A stretch of DNA of 64,000 nucleotides from Flavobacterium sp. (GCA_016718345.1 JADKDN010000008.1:62001-126000), one strand, 5' to 3'; counted from the stretch's first letter, positions 8,576 to 18,231 are shown. Numbers and translations: made by a program. Notes: generated by a model not told the origin, from the sequence alone.

Positions 8576-9441
8576 ATGGCAAGAATTGTAAAATCAGGGC
8601 TTATTCAATTGAGTTTAGCCAAAACAGAAGGAGAAGGAACGATTCCTGAAATCATGGAAGCCATGTTGCAAAAACATATTCCATATATTGAAGAAGCAGG
8701 AAGACAAGGAGTGCAAATCTTGTGTTTTCAAGAGATATTTAATACGCCTTATTTTTGTCCAGGACAAGATAGTGCTTGGTATGCATCAGCTGAGACCGTT
8801 CCTGGGCCTACTACAGAGCGTATGCAAGTATATGCTAAAAAATACAACATGGTTATTGTAGTTCCAGTTTATGAAAAAGAACAGTCGGGAGTTTATATAA
8901 TACTGCTGCGGTCATTGATGCAGATGGGACCTATTTAGGCAAATATCGCAAGAATCACATCCCACAAACAGGAGGTTTTTGGGAGAAGTTTTTCTTCAAA
9001 CCTGGGAATTTAGGTTATCCTGTTTTTCAAACGAAATATGCTAAAGTTGGAGTTTATATTTGTTACGACCGTCACTTTCCTGATGGAGCAAGATGTCTTG
9101 GCCTAAATGGAGCAGAAATAGTTTATAATCCTTCTGCTACTACTGTGGGACAATCTCAATATTTATGGAAGTTAGAACAACCTGCTCATGCTGTAGCAAA
9201 TGGTTATTTTATGGGTTGTATCAACCGTGTTGGGGAAGAGAAACCTTGGAATTTAGGTCGTTTCTATGGCACATCTTATTTTGTAAATCCGTTAGGGCAA
9301 ATTATAGCTTGCGCCTCTGAAGATAAAGATGAATTATTGGTTACTGAATTTGATTTGGATTTGATTGATCAAGTCCGTGGCAAATGGCAATTTTATAGAG
9401 ACAGAAGACCAGAAACCTATGGTGAAATTACGGCACCTTAG
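8576..9441 (+). CDS. Beta-ureidopropionase / N-carbamoyl amidase, nitrilase superfamily, frameshifted
   Basis: Carbon-nitrogen hydrolase expected to convert N-carbamoyl-beta-alanine to beta-alanine, CO2 and ammonia. The Glu-Lys-Cys triad is present across the two pieces: E in LCFQEIFNTPYF, K in GKYRKNHIPQTGG, and C in GVYICYDRHFPDGA. One base is missing near 8893-8900 (GTTTATATAA); restoring it joins EKEQSGVY to NTAAVIDADGTYLGKYRKNH. The rebuilt length is about 288 residues, normal for the family. It sits between dihydropyrimidinase and preT, which fits the third step of the pathway. N-carbamoylputrescine amidase is a related alternative but less likely here. Confidence 0.85.
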
Positions 9442-9490
9442 TATCATAAAACTATTAAAAGTTAAACCAAAGAATAAAAACTAAATAAAT

Positions 9491-10876
9491 ATGAGTATAA
9501 AAAACAATCGATTAACCACTGCTGAGTATCAAGAAAATTTTTCTGATATTCATCCTCCTTTCGAAACTCCAGATGCGGCTTTGCTAGAGGCCAACCGTTG
9601 TTTGTTTTGTTATGACCCGCCATGTATGAAATCGTGTCCGACATCTATAAACGTTCCGAAATTTATTAAACAAATTGCTACGGAAAACACTAAGGGTTCG
9701 GCTCACACTATTTTCTCATCTAATATTATGGGGGCTGGTTGCAGTAAGGTATGTCCAGTAGAAAAATTATGTGAAGGTGCCTGTGTATATAATTTAATGC
9801 ATGAAACACCTATTCATATCGCTAAATTGCAACGCTATGCTACGGAAAAAGCAATGGAAAACAATTGGCAATTATTTGAACGTAAACCATCCATAGGAAA
9901 AAAAGTGGCTATTGTAGGAGCAGGACCAGCTGGTTTGAGTTGTGCCCACACCTTGAGCAGAGAGGGAATTGATGTAACCATTTATGAAAAAGAAAGCAAA
10001 GGTGGCGGATTGATGACCTACGGAATTGCAGCTTATAAAGTAACTCCAGAATTCTGCGAAGATGAGGTGAACTATATTACCTCTATTGGTGGAATTGAAA
10101 TCAAATACAATCAAGAGTTAGGAAAAAACATCACTGTAGAAGAGTTGCAAAGCAATTATGATGCAGTTTATATGGCTTTTGGTGTCGGTTTAGCCCGTCA
10201 ATTGGAAATTCCAGGAGAACATTTAGAAGGTGTAGAAGATGCAATAACATTTATTTATAATTTACGTACGAATGATTATTCTAAAATTGCTGTTGGTGAT
10301 AAAGTCGCAGTAATAGGAATGGGAATGACCGCAATAGATGCCGCGACTCAAGCCAAACGCTTAGGAGCTTCTGAAGTTACTTTGGTGTATCGAAGAACAC
10401 AAGAAGAAATGCCTTGTACAGAACACGAATTGAATATTGCTAAACTAGATGGTTGTAACATTATTTGGCTAGCAGCACCTAAAGAAGTTTTAGGTTCTGG
10501 GGGTAAAGTAACCCAATTGGTTTGTGATGTTATGAAATTAGGAGAACCAGACGCCAGTGGAAGAAGAAGTCCAGTTGAGACAGGGGAGACTTTTACTCTC
10601 GATGTGGATATGGTCATTAAAGCTGCTGGGCAAATGCCATTTGAAAGCTTGGTTGCTGGTAGCAATATCCAAAACAATAAAGGGAAAATAGCTGTAGAAA
10701 ATAAGTCTATCACCAATTTAAAAGGCGTTTTCGCTGGTGGAGACTGTGTCAATGGTGGACGTGAAGTGGTTGATGCCGTTCAAGCTGGGAAAGATGGAGC
10801 AGCAGCCATAGTGAAATACATCATTGGACCAGACTACATCCTTGAGTCCGAATTAAAACCAACCTTCAACAATTAA
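9491..10876 (+). CDS. preT: NAD-dependent dihydropyrimidine dehydrogenase subunit PreT
   Basis: 461-residue flavoprotein subunit of the PreTA enzyme, which reduces uracil and thymine to the dihydro forms. The N-terminal segment has the cysteine set for two [4Fe-4S] clusters (CLFCYDPPCMKSCP at 37-50 and GCSKVCPVEKLCEGAC at 83-98). Then come an FAD dinucleotide fold (VAIVGAGPAGLSCA, about 139-152) and a second nucleotide-binding fold for NAD (VAVIGMGMTAIDAA). It resembles the N-terminal half of eukaryotic dihydropyrimidine dehydrogenase. The frame is intact. preA starts 12 bp after its stop, so the two subunits are co-transcribed. Confidence 0.94.
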   Translation: MSIKNNRLTTAEYQENFSDIHPPFETPDAALLEANRCLFCYDPPCMKSCPTSINVPKFIKQIATENTKGSAHTIFSSNIMGAGCSKVCPVEKLCEGACVYNLMHETPIHIAKLQRYATEKAMENNWQLFERKPSIGKKVAIVGAGPAGLSCAHTLSREGIDVTIYEKESKGGGLMTYGIAAYKVTPEFCEDEVNYITSIGGIEIKYNQELGKNITVEELQSNYDAVYMAFGVGLARQLEIPGEHLEGVEDAITFIYNLRTNDYSKIAVGDKVAVIGMGMTAIDAATQAKRLGASEVTLVYRRTQEEMPCTEHELNIAKLDGCNIIWLAAPKEVLGSGGKVTQLVCDVMKLGEPDASGRRSPVETGETFTLDVDMVIKAAGQMPFESLVAGSNIQNNKGKIAVENKSITNLKGVFAGGDCVNGGREVVDAVQAGKDGAAAIVKYIIGPDYILESELKPTFNN

Positions 10877-10888
10877 TAGTCAAAAATT

Positions 10889-12157
10889 ATGGCAGATATA
10901 TCAACCGATTTTTTAGGAATAAAATCACCAAACCCTTTTTGGTTAGCGAGTGCGCCACCAACCGATAAATTAATCAATGTCGTTCGTGCTTTTGAAGCAG
11001 GATGGGGTGGAGTAGTATGGAAAACCCTTGGGTCACAAGTAAAAAATGTTTCTTCACGTTATTCTTCAGTGAATTATGGAGGAAAACGCATGATGGGTTT
11101 CAATAATATCGAATTGATTAGTGATAGACCTTTAGAAATCAATTTAAAAGAAATTACCGAAGTGGTAAAAATGTTCCCCGACAGAGCGATGATTGTTTCG
11201 CTTATGGCGGACAACGATAGAAAATCGTGGCATGAACTCATCAAAAAATGTGAGGATGCGGGAGCGATGGGATTCGAATTGAACTTTGGATGCCCACATG
11301 GAATGACCGAAAGAGGAATGGGAGCAGCTGTAGGTCAAGATCCTGAAATTGCCAAAATGGTAGTGGAATGGGTTATGGAAAAAGCAACGATTCCTGTCAT
11401 CACAAAATTAACTCCAAACGTACATTCTGTTGTGCCAACAGCAAGAGCAGCTGTCGAAGGAGGAACCAATGCTTTGAGTTTGATTAATACGATTCAGAGT
11501 GTAACTGGAGTTGATTTGGATACGCTTGTACCGAATCCGTATGTTGCTGGTAAAAGTGTTTTTGGAGGCTATTGCGGTCCAGCGGTTAAACCTATTGCTT
11601 TGAAAATGTTAACCACAGTTTCTCAAGATGCTTTGGCTTCAAAAGTGCCTATCTCTGGAATTGGAGGTGTAAGCACATGGAAAGATGCTGTTGAGTTCAT
11701 GCTTTTAGGAGCGACGTCAGTACAGGTGTGTACCGCAGCTATGAATCACGGTTTCCGCATTGTGGAAGATATGTGTGAAGGATTGAGCAATTGGATGGAT
11801 GAGAAAGGCTACCAAAAAACAACCGATTTTATTGGTAAATCGGTAGAGACAATTACGCATTGGGAAGATTTAGATATCAATTACCATCACATTGCAAAAA
11901 TCAACCAAGACAAATGTATTCACTGTGGTTTGTGTTATATCGCTTGTGAAGACACATCACACCAGTCTATCAATGTTGAACGAGGCAATCCTTATAACAA
12001 TTATACTGTTAAAGAAGAAGAGTGTGTGGGTTGTAATTTGTGTAAACTAGTTTGTCCAGTAGACAATTGTATTACCATGGAAGAACATCGTGTGGCACCA
12101 GAGTATGTGAATTGGAAAGATTGGCAAAGAGAAGGTCGTCCTTTGAACGATCACTAA
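10889..12157 (+). CDS. preA: NAD-dependent dihydropyrimidine dehydrogenase subunit PreA
   Basis: 422-residue catalytic subunit with an FMN-binding TIM barrel of the dihydroorotate dehydrogenase type, followed by a C-terminal ferredoxin domain. The active-site cysteine is C135 in ELNFGCPHGMTERGMG. The C-terminus has two four-cysteine clusters, CIHCGLCYIAC and CVGCNLCKLVCPVDNC. This is the usual PreA architecture and length. With PreT it catalyses the first, reductive step of pyrimidine breakdown, or the reverse reaction. The frame is intact and the gene is tightly coupled to preT. Confidence 0.95.
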   Translation: MADISTDFLGIKSPNPFWLASAPPTDKLINVVRAFEAGWGGVVWKTLGSQVKNVSSRYSSVNYGGKRMMGFNNIELISDRPLEINLKEITEVVKMFPDRAMIVSLMADNDRKSWHELIKKCEDAGAMGFELNFGCPHGMTERGMGAAVGQDPEIAKMVVEWVMEKATIPVITKLTPNVHSVVPTARAAVEGGTNALSLINTIQSVTGVDLDTLVPNPYVAGKSVFGGYCGPAVKPIALKMLTTVSQDALASKVPISGIGGVSTWKDAVEFMLLGATSVQVCTAAMNHGFRIVEDMCEGLSNWMDEKGYQKTTDFIGKSVETITHWEDLDINYHHIAKINQDKCIHCGLCYIACEDTSHQSINVERGNPYNNYTVKEEECVGCNLCKLVCPVDNCITMEEHRVAPEYVNWKDWQREGRPLNDH

Positions 12158-12180
12158 ATTTTATTTAACCATTAAGAAAT

Positions 12181-12226
12181 GAAGAAAATTAAGTGTTATC
12201 TATTTTTATAGCACTTAGTTTTCTTC
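12181..12226. terminator. 15-bp stem hairpin between preA and the amidase gene
   Basis: GAAGAAAATTAAGTG at 12181-12195 pairs with CACTTAGTTTTCTTC at 12212-12226, with only one G-T wobble. The loop is 16 bases. It starts 23 bp after the preA stop. It could attenuate or terminate transcription before the last gene of the cluster, or protect the upstream mRNA from 3' decay. The role is inferred from shape and position only. Confidence 0.6.
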
Positions 12227-12249
12227 TTATTTACTAAACAAATTTAAAA

Positions 12250-13488
12250 TTGATGAAAATAAATTCTAGTCGTCTTCAAAGTCATTTTGAAGCGATGAGC
12301 TTAATTGGCAAAATAGGAGAAACAGGAACTTGTCGTCCTGCTCATACCGAATTAGAAAAGCAAGGTTTTGAAATTGCCGCTTCTTGGATGAAAGAAGGAG
12401 GAATGACTACTCGAATTGATAATTTTGGAAATCTCATAGGACGGTTTGAAGGTAAAAATCCTGACTTACCTGTTTTGATGATGGGTTCTCACTTGGATTC
12501 TCAGCCCTACGGAGGTCGTTTCGATGGTGTTGCTGGCGTTTTATATGCTATTGAGGTTGTCACTACTTTGCATGAAAACGGAATTGTTCCAGAACGAAGC
12601 ATTGAGGTGATTTCCTTTGCCGATGAAGAAGGTTGGCGTTTCAATAAAGGCTTGTTTGGTTCTCGTGGCATTCTCGGAAAACTAGAAGAAGGAGAACTAG
12701 AACGTGCCGACAAAGACGGGATTACAAGAGGGCAAGCGTTGACTGCTTTTGGGTGTGATATTACCCAATTTAAAGCATCAGAATACAAGCCAGGAAGTAT
12801 TTTCTGTTTCTTGGAATTGCATATCGAGCAAGGGCCTGTTTTAGATTTGGCTCATAAGCCTATTGGTGTAGTATCAGGAATTTCTGGACCTATTTGGTGG
12901 ACAGTGAAATTAAAAGGAATGGCAGGTCATACGGGTTCCGTACCTATGCCAATTCGTAAAGATGCTCTTGTTGGTGCTGCCGAAATTATAGTTGCTGTTA
13001 ATGAAATTGCCAATCAAATCCCAGGAGCGCCTACTGTTGGTTCTGTAGGGACTATCAATGTTTTTCCAGCTTCAAGAAATATTATTCCAGAGGAAGTAGT
13101 CTTTACTATCGATTTGAGAGATATTGATTTGGATAGAAGAAATCGCTACGAAAAACAATTGCGCGACCGCATTGAGGCTATCACTCAAAAGCATCAATTA
13201 ACGTATTCTATCTCAGAAGATACTAAAAGTGACCCTCGTTATTGTGCGGATTGGATTAAAGAAATTATACATAGCGAATGTCAAGCACTAGAATTAGGCG
13301 CTCCAGAATTGATGAGTGGTCCTTTCCATGATGCATTGGCCTTATCTTATGCTTGTGATTACGGAATGATATTCGTACGTTGTAAAGATGGAATTAGTCA
13401 TAATCCTTTAGAGTATTCTTCTTATGAAGATTTGAGTCTTGGTGCCAATGTTATGTTGGGGACAGTGGTTCAGATTTTGAAGAAATAA
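12250..13488 (+). CDS. M20-family Zn amidase: N-carbamoyl amino acid hydrolase / allantoate amidohydrolase type
   Basis: 412-residue hydantoinase/carbamoylase-family amidase. Metal ligands are visible: H in MGSHLDSQPYGGRFDG, the D of the same block, EE in SFADEEGWRF, H in ELHIEQGPVLD, and H near the end in KDGISHNPLEYSS. Relatives hydrolyse N-carbamoyl-L-amino acids, N-carbamoyl-beta-alanine (as in yeast Pyd3-type enzymes) or allantoate. Because the cluster already contains a nitrilase-type ureidopropionase, this is a second, unrelated carbamoyl hydrolase. The substrate cannot be decided from sequence. It is the last gene of the cluster and is followed by a terminator. Confidence 0.85.
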   Translation: MMKINSSRLQSHFEAMSLIGKIGETGTCRPAHTELEKQGFEIAASWMKEGGMTTRIDNFGNLIGRFEGKNPDLPVLMMGSHLDSQPYGGRFDGVAGVLYAIEVVTTLHENGIVPERSIEVISFADEEGWRFNKGLFGSRGILGKLEEGELERADKDGITRGQALTAFGCDITQFKASEYKPGSIFCFLELHIEQGPVLDLAHKPIGVVSGISGPIWWTVKLKGMAGHTGSVPMPIRKDALVGAAEIIVAVNEIANQIPGAPTVGSVGTINVFPASRNIIPEEVVFTIDLRDIDLDRRNRYEKQLRDRIEAITQKHQLTYSISEDTKSDPRYCADWIKEIIHSECQALELGAPELMSGPFHDALALSYACDYGMIFVRCKDGISHNPLEYSSYEDLSLGANVMLGTVVQILKK

Positions 13489-13523
13489 AGAAAATTATTT
13501 TTTATTGAATAGTAAACTAAATA

Positions 13524-13553
13524 AAAGACCTTTAGAAATGAAGGTCTTTTTGT
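13524..13553 (+). terminator. Intrinsic terminator of the pyrimidine cluster
   Basis: AAAGACCTT (13524-13532) pairs with AAGGTCTTT (13541-13549) and is followed by a T-rich tail. It lies 36 bp past the amidase stop. Confidence 0.85.
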
Positions 13554-13709
13554 TTTTAGTTTTAAGACAAAATTTTGTTCTTGTATTATAATTATTTACA
13601 CTATTCGCGCAAAGACGCTAAGGCGCCATTTGTTTCGGATATTAACCGCGTTGCAAACGCTACGATCTGTTTTTTAATTTAAGTTGTGAAGTAAGATTTA
13701 AAAGTTACC

Positions 13710-13740
13710 CGAATAATCCCTAATTAAGAGGGATTATTCG
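13710..13740. repeat. Perfect 12-bp inverted repeat between convergent genes
   Basis: CGAATAATCCCT (13710-13721) and AGGGATTATTCG (13729-13740) form a perfect 12-bp stem with a 7-base loop. There is no clear T-run on either side, so it is a weak terminator candidate for the minus-strand transglutaminase gene ending at 13789. A GCGCAAAGACGCTAAGGCGC-type dispersed repeat lies just upstream, around 13608-13627. Confidence 0.65.
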
Positions 13741-13788
13741 AGTTAACCAACCAATAAACATATAAAACAAAATTTTAAAAGAGAGAAC

Positions 13789-14739
13789 TTATTGTTGTTG
13801 CTGTTGGTGCAAGAGTTCTATGTGATCGAGTTGTTTTTTTTCCTCTATCGTTGCCTCTTCCAACAGAACATTATTAATTTCTTCAAAGTGTCTTCCGTCT
13901 TCATAACCTACAGAAACACTTACGGATAGTGTTTGTCTTGCCAAACCTTTGAAGGTTCCTTTAACAGGAGTACAATCGTAGAAATTTTTCCCAACAGAAA
14001 GCCGAATATGATTGTCCATTGTCCAAATGTTGTTGGTAGGGTCAAGCCCAAGCCACCCTTGAGTTGGAGTATAAATTTCTACCCAAGCGTGAGTAGCTCC
14101 CTCACCTCTAAGTCCACTTTCGTTAGGGCATATGTAACCACTAACATATCTTGAGGGAATTCCCACTGTTCGTAAGAGTTGTAACAATACATGTGCAAAG
14201 TCTTGACAAACTCCTTTTTTCATAGCCAGTATTTCATCAACGGTAGTTTCTATATTAGTTATTCCTTTTGTATACGTAAAATTTTCATAGATGTATTGAT
14301 TGCATTTTTGTGCAATTTCAATAATTGGTTTGTCGGAGCAATCTATTTTTTTTAAGATTGTGTTAATCTTATTTTGCTTTTGGATGGTTTCAGGATAACT
14401 GAGACGTAACAATAGCACACTTTTTTGTTTTTCTATTTCTAAGTCGGCTACGGTAGTTAAATCAATTTCTGGAATTTTTAAAGAGTGATTTACCCGTACT
14501 GACATTCTAGATTCGATGGTCATCTCGGAATGTGCTTCTAAATTATTGAAATTACCCACTCTGTTACCATAATAATCTTTTGAAATTTCTACATCAGGAT
14601 TATTGGTAATATGAAGCTCGTATTGAAGTACGTCTTGGTTCTCGAAATTGTGAGGAAACAATCGTATTTCGTTGATGCTTTCTTTTATTGGCCAATTGTA
14701 TTGGTACTTTGTAATGTGAACTATTTTGAAAATCGCCAT
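13789..14739 (-). CDS. Transglutaminase-like cysteine protease-fold protein
   Basis: 316 residues. The N-terminal ~80 residues form the bacterial transglutaminase N domain (HITKYQYNWPIKESINEIRL). The transglutaminase core has a complete triad: C178 in KKGVCQDFAHVLLQLL, H217 in ATHAWVEIYTP, and D233 in WLGLDPTNN. The protein ends in a glutamine-rich tail. There is no signal peptide, so it should be cytoplasmic. It is the third gene after the ATP-grasp and alpha-E genes, separated by 3 bp from the latter. Such trios are predicted to make, attach or trim amide-linked peptide modifications; the substrate is unknown. Confidence 0.88.
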   Translation of the reverse strand: MAIFKIVHITKYQYNWPIKESINEIRLFPHNFENQDVLQYELHITNNPDVEISKDYYGNRVGNFNNLEAHSEMTIESRMSVRVNHSLKIPEIDLTTVADLEIEKQKSVLLLRLSYPETIQKQNKINTILKKIDCSDKPIIEIAQKCNQYIYENFTYTKGITNIETTVDEILAMKKGVCQDFAHVLLQLLRTVGIPSRYVSGYICPNESGLRGEGATHAWVEIYTPTQGWLGLDPTNNIWTMDNHIRLSVGKNFYDCTPVKGTFKGLARQTLSVSVSVGYEDGRHFEEINNVLLEEATIEEKKQLDHIELLHQQQQQ

Positions 14740-14742
14740 TTT

Positions 14743-15694
14743 TTAAGTGTATGAGAAAAATAATTTTGAAAAATCGGTTGAGAACTGTATCAATTGCTCC
14801 TTGGTATTTTTAAGGAGATTTTCAAGTTCTTTATTAGTTAAATAGTGATAATCTGTAAATTCGATATAGCTTTTAAGTCGACCAAATTGGTTCTGTAAGG
14901 TTCTTGCTTCAGATAAATTATTGTCTTTAAAAAGAAAATCTAAGTAGGTATCTATTAGTTCTAATGTATAAATTACAGAATGAGCAAACTCTCTATTGAA
15001 AACCACTTGTTGCACTACTTTTCGATTGTGGGGAATATTGCTGTAACTTTTTAAATACAACTCGTAACCCGAAAGCGATAAAAGTAGTCTTCTCAATACA
15101 ACAAATCTTCTCTCCGTCTAAATCGTAACCAATAGGATTATAGTAAGCTTGGGTTAAAGAAATGGTTTGCAGGCATCTTTCGATGTGTTTGCCAATGCTT
15201 GAGAAGCACCAACCTAAACCTCTAGGCATGGTTACGTGAAGAATGCCATTGTAGAGTAGTAACTCTTTGTTGAGTTTGGTAATAATACTTAATGCATCGT
15301 AGGTTTCTAGCTTTTTGGGTAATTCAGGGTCATTCATAAAATGATAGAGTGAATTGATGTGTTCCCAAAGTTCTTTTGTTATTTTGTCTTGGGAGCCTCT
15401 AGCATTTTCACGAGCTTTAATTACTAAATTCTTAACAGAGTTCTGATTCAAATTGTCGCAGATGATGTATTTTAAAACAAAATTAGTGTTGTACTGCGCC
15501 TGAATTATTTGCTGACGGGATAAATCGGTATAGTATTCTAATAGAGGTTTGTAACCTTGCGAGTCGTTCATTTCTTTATCAAAAGATAAAATATACAATG
15601 TGTTTAAAGTCAACAACATTCCGTCGGTTCTTTCCATATATCTGTTGAGCCAAAACATTCCGTCTGCCACTCTACTAAGCATGTTTGCTTTCAT
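14743..15694 (-). CDS. Alpha-E domain protein, frameshifted
   Basis: Start MLSRVADGMFWLNRYMERTDG is the signature of the alpha-helical alpha-E family, which always accompanies circularly permuted ATP-grasp and transglutaminase genes. The minus-strand frame from 15694 breaks near 15103-15118, where one extra base shifts DLDGE into a short run-off. The other frame continues as RRLLLSLSGYELYLKSYSN to the stop at 14743. The rebuilt protein is about 316 residues, normal for the family. Its role is undefined; it may be a scaffold or a peptide-binding partner of the ATP-grasp enzyme. It is separated by 7 bp from the ATP-grasp gene upstream. Confidence 0.83.
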
Positions 15695-15701
15695 CGTTTA
15701 T

Positions 15702-17136
15702 TTATTTTATAATCCAAGTATCTTTACTGCCTCCTCCTTGAGAAGAATTTACTACAAGCGACCCTTCTTTTAAAGCGACTCTTGTTAATCCGCCAGGAAC
15801 AATCTCAACACCATTGGGACCACATAAAGCATAGGGTCTCAAATCGACGTGACGTAATTTGAGTTCACCATCAATCAAACAAGGCACCGTACTGAGTTGA
15901 ATGATAGGCTGTGCTATGAAGTTTCTGGGGTTATTGACAATGGCAATTTTTGCCTTTTTTAATTCTTGTTCGGTAGCTTTATTTCCCATTATCATTCCGT
16001 AACCTCCACTTTGATTGGTTTCTTTAATTACCATATTGCCCATGTCTGCAAAAACTAATTCTCGTTCTTCGGGGTTCTCCATTTGATAGGTAGGAACGTT
16101 CTTGAGAATAGGTTCTTCGTTGAGGTAGTATTTTATCATTTGTGGAACGTAAGCATAAACCGCTTTGTCGTCTGCAACACCATTACCTACAGCATTCACT
16201 AAAGCTACGTTTCCTTTTTTATATGCGCTAATTAATCCAGGTACTCCTAATGTACTATCTGGCTTAAAAACCAAAGGGTCTAAATACTCATCGTCTAAGC
16301 GTCTGTAAACGACATCAACTTGATGTAGTCCAGAGGTGGTTTTCATGTACACCTTACAGTTGTTTACTACCAAATCTCTTCCCTCTACTAAGGGAATTCC
16401 CATTTGTCTGGCTAAAAAAGTATGCTCGTAATAGGCTGAATTGTAGATGCCAGGAGTTAGTAGTACAACATTAGGATTGGAAATCGTTCTCGGGGACAAG
16501 GAAACGAGAATGTTGTGGAGAATCATAGGATAATTACTCACCATACTAATGTTGTTAGAGGTAAGCATTTTTGGGAATATCCTTTTGGTGATTTCTCTGT
16601 TTTCTAGCATATAACTAACGCCACTAGGACATCTTAAATTATCTTCAAGAACATAAAACTCGCCTTTTGCTCCCCGAATAAGGTCAATTCCAGCTATGTG
16701 CACATGAATGTTGTGAGGCACTTTAATTCCGTGAACTTCTTGAATATAGTGTGGGCAAGAAGCAATTAGTGAGGCGGGAATGATTCCGTCTTTTACAATA
16801 TGCTGCTCGTTGTAAATGTCTTCTAAAAATAGATTGAGTGCTTTCAGTCTTTGTTTGATGCCCACTTCTACTTCATTCCAATCTTCTTGTGTTATAATTC
16901 TTGGAATAATATCAAAAGGGAATATTCTTTCAATTCCCTGATTGTCATCAGAATAAACTGTAAACGTTATTCCTTGAGACATAAAAAAATTCAGCTGCTT
17001 GTTTTTGTTTTAATTCAAGCCGATCTTTACTCAAGCTTTGTAAAGTTTGCAAAACCTGTCTGTAGAATTTCTTACTCCTTTACTAGAAAACATTTCATCC
17101 CAACCATTAGGATTAATTTTTGGCATCAACTCCATT
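15702..17136 (-). CDS. Circularly permuted ATP-grasp protein, N-terminus frameshifted twice
   Basis: The intact 426-codon part starts MSQGITFTVYSDDNQG and contains family motifs FPFDIIPRII, LEDNLRCPSGVSYMLENR, VFADMGNMVIKETNQSGGYG and the C-terminal SSQGGGSKDTW. CP_ATPgrasp_2 proteins normally have about 50 more N-terminal residues. These are present upstream as INPNGWDEMF and FYRQVLQTLQSLSKDRLELK, but are displaced by one extra T in the 7-base run at 16983-16989 and one missing base near 17066-17070. The family is thought to form amide bonds using ATP. It is the first gene of the trio with alpha-E and transglutaminase. The start at 17136 is approximate. Confidence 0.85.
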
Positions 17137-17332
17137 TGTTTTTATTAAAAATTCATCATTTAGTCAATTTTGATTAAAAAAATCAATCACTTTTAGCTAA
17201 AATAGTAATTTTAATTTTTAAAAAAGTCTATTTTACTATAAATTCTATAATTTATATATAATTCATTTTTTTGATATTTATTTTTTAACGAATTCGTTTT
17301 TTTAGAGCTCTTTTTTTTAATTCTGTTATTTA

Positions 17333-17362
17333 ACAAAAAAATAGCCCTATTAAATAAGGGCC
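17333..17362 (-). terminator. Terminator of the urease / nickel-transporter operon
   Basis: On the minus strand GCCCT (17357-17361) and AGGGC (17344-17348) form a stem followed by TATTTTTTTG. It lies about 150 bp beyond the nickel-transporter-like gene. The rest of 17137-17509 is very AT-rich and shows no coding frame. Confidence 0.55.
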
Positions 17363-17509
17363 TTCTTGTTTTTTTAGATATAAGTTTTACACGAAAACCC
17401 TTTGAAAAATGGGGTAATTATATAAAAAATATCATTTTTAGATAAGTATTGTAAAAAATAAAACCAAAAAGGTTTTAAAAAAATAGATTTTGGAGGGTAG
17501 TGAAGTAAG

Positions 17510-18208
17510 TTACCATTCTAAAAACACCATTCCAATTCCACAGACTAAAATAATACTAGCACTTATGGTTTCAAGGTATTTTTCGTAATTTTTAAAATTA
17601 AATAAATGAGCCCCAAAATATCCTAATAGGACCATTAGCATCATGGTGAGGACTGTTGAAAAAGTATAAAGTAGAATTAATATCCCTACTTCGTCTAATG
17701 AGTAATGAACAGAAGGATAGATGATAAGTGGAATCATAGGCTCACTGGGTCCTGAGGCAAATATAAAGAACATGACCCAAGGGGTTACTTTGTATTTCTT
17801 GTTTGATGTAATGTTTTGTCCGTGTTGGTGTTCAAAAACATAGATTTCGCCCTCATCGGAAGCATCAAAATGCTTGTGTACCTTGTTTTTATTGAGGTTG
17901 TATACAGCGTATAGTAGATACAAAATTCCGAAACCCAGTAGCATCCAAGCAGCAAATCCTCCACGAATTTCTTCAATGTGAAAGGTCTGTTTTATGGACC
18001 ATCCTAAAAAGATTCCAATGATACCTAGTAATACGGAGCTTAGTACGTGAGCAATTCCACACAGTGACGTCCAAAATAAGGTTTTGTTTAAAGTCCATTT
18101 TTTTGAACGAGATAGCACAATAAAAGGCAGATAATGATCTGGCCCGCTAAAGGTATGAACAGCACTTATAGATAAAACGGTTAGGATTAAGAGTTGGAAT
18201 TCTGACAT
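17510..18208 (-). CDS. UreH/NicO-like nickel transporter
   Basis: 232-residue polytopic membrane protein with about six hydrophobic segments. The first segment carries HTFSGPDHYLPF (H18, D24, H25), the metal-binding signature seen in UreH and related nickel/cobalt transporters. A histidine-containing loop (HKHF, EHQHGQ) follows the third segment, and a second conserved loop reads FIFASGPSEPMIPLI. It lies directly after ureD on the same strand with 23 bp spacing, so nickel delivery to urease is the likely role. The frame is intact. Confidence 0.8.
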   Translation of the reverse strand: MSEFQLLILTVLSISAVHTFSGPDHYLPFIVLSRSKKWTLNKTLFWTSLCGIAHVLSSVLLGIIGIFLGWSIKQTFHIEEIRGGFAAWMLLGFGILYLLYAVYNLNKNKVHKHFDASDEGEIYVFEHQHGQNITSNKKYKVTPWVMFFIFASGPSEPMIPLIIYPSVHYSLDEVGILILLYTFSTVLTMMLMVLLGYFGAHLFNFKNYEKYLETISASIILVCGIGMVFLEW

Positions 18209-18231
18209 TATTAAAGTGTGAAAATTAGAAG

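Noticed and set aside
17137..17509. Replication origin in the AT-rich gap
   Set aside because: No DnaA-box cluster and no dnaA, dnaN or partition gene nearby; AT-richness alone is normal here.
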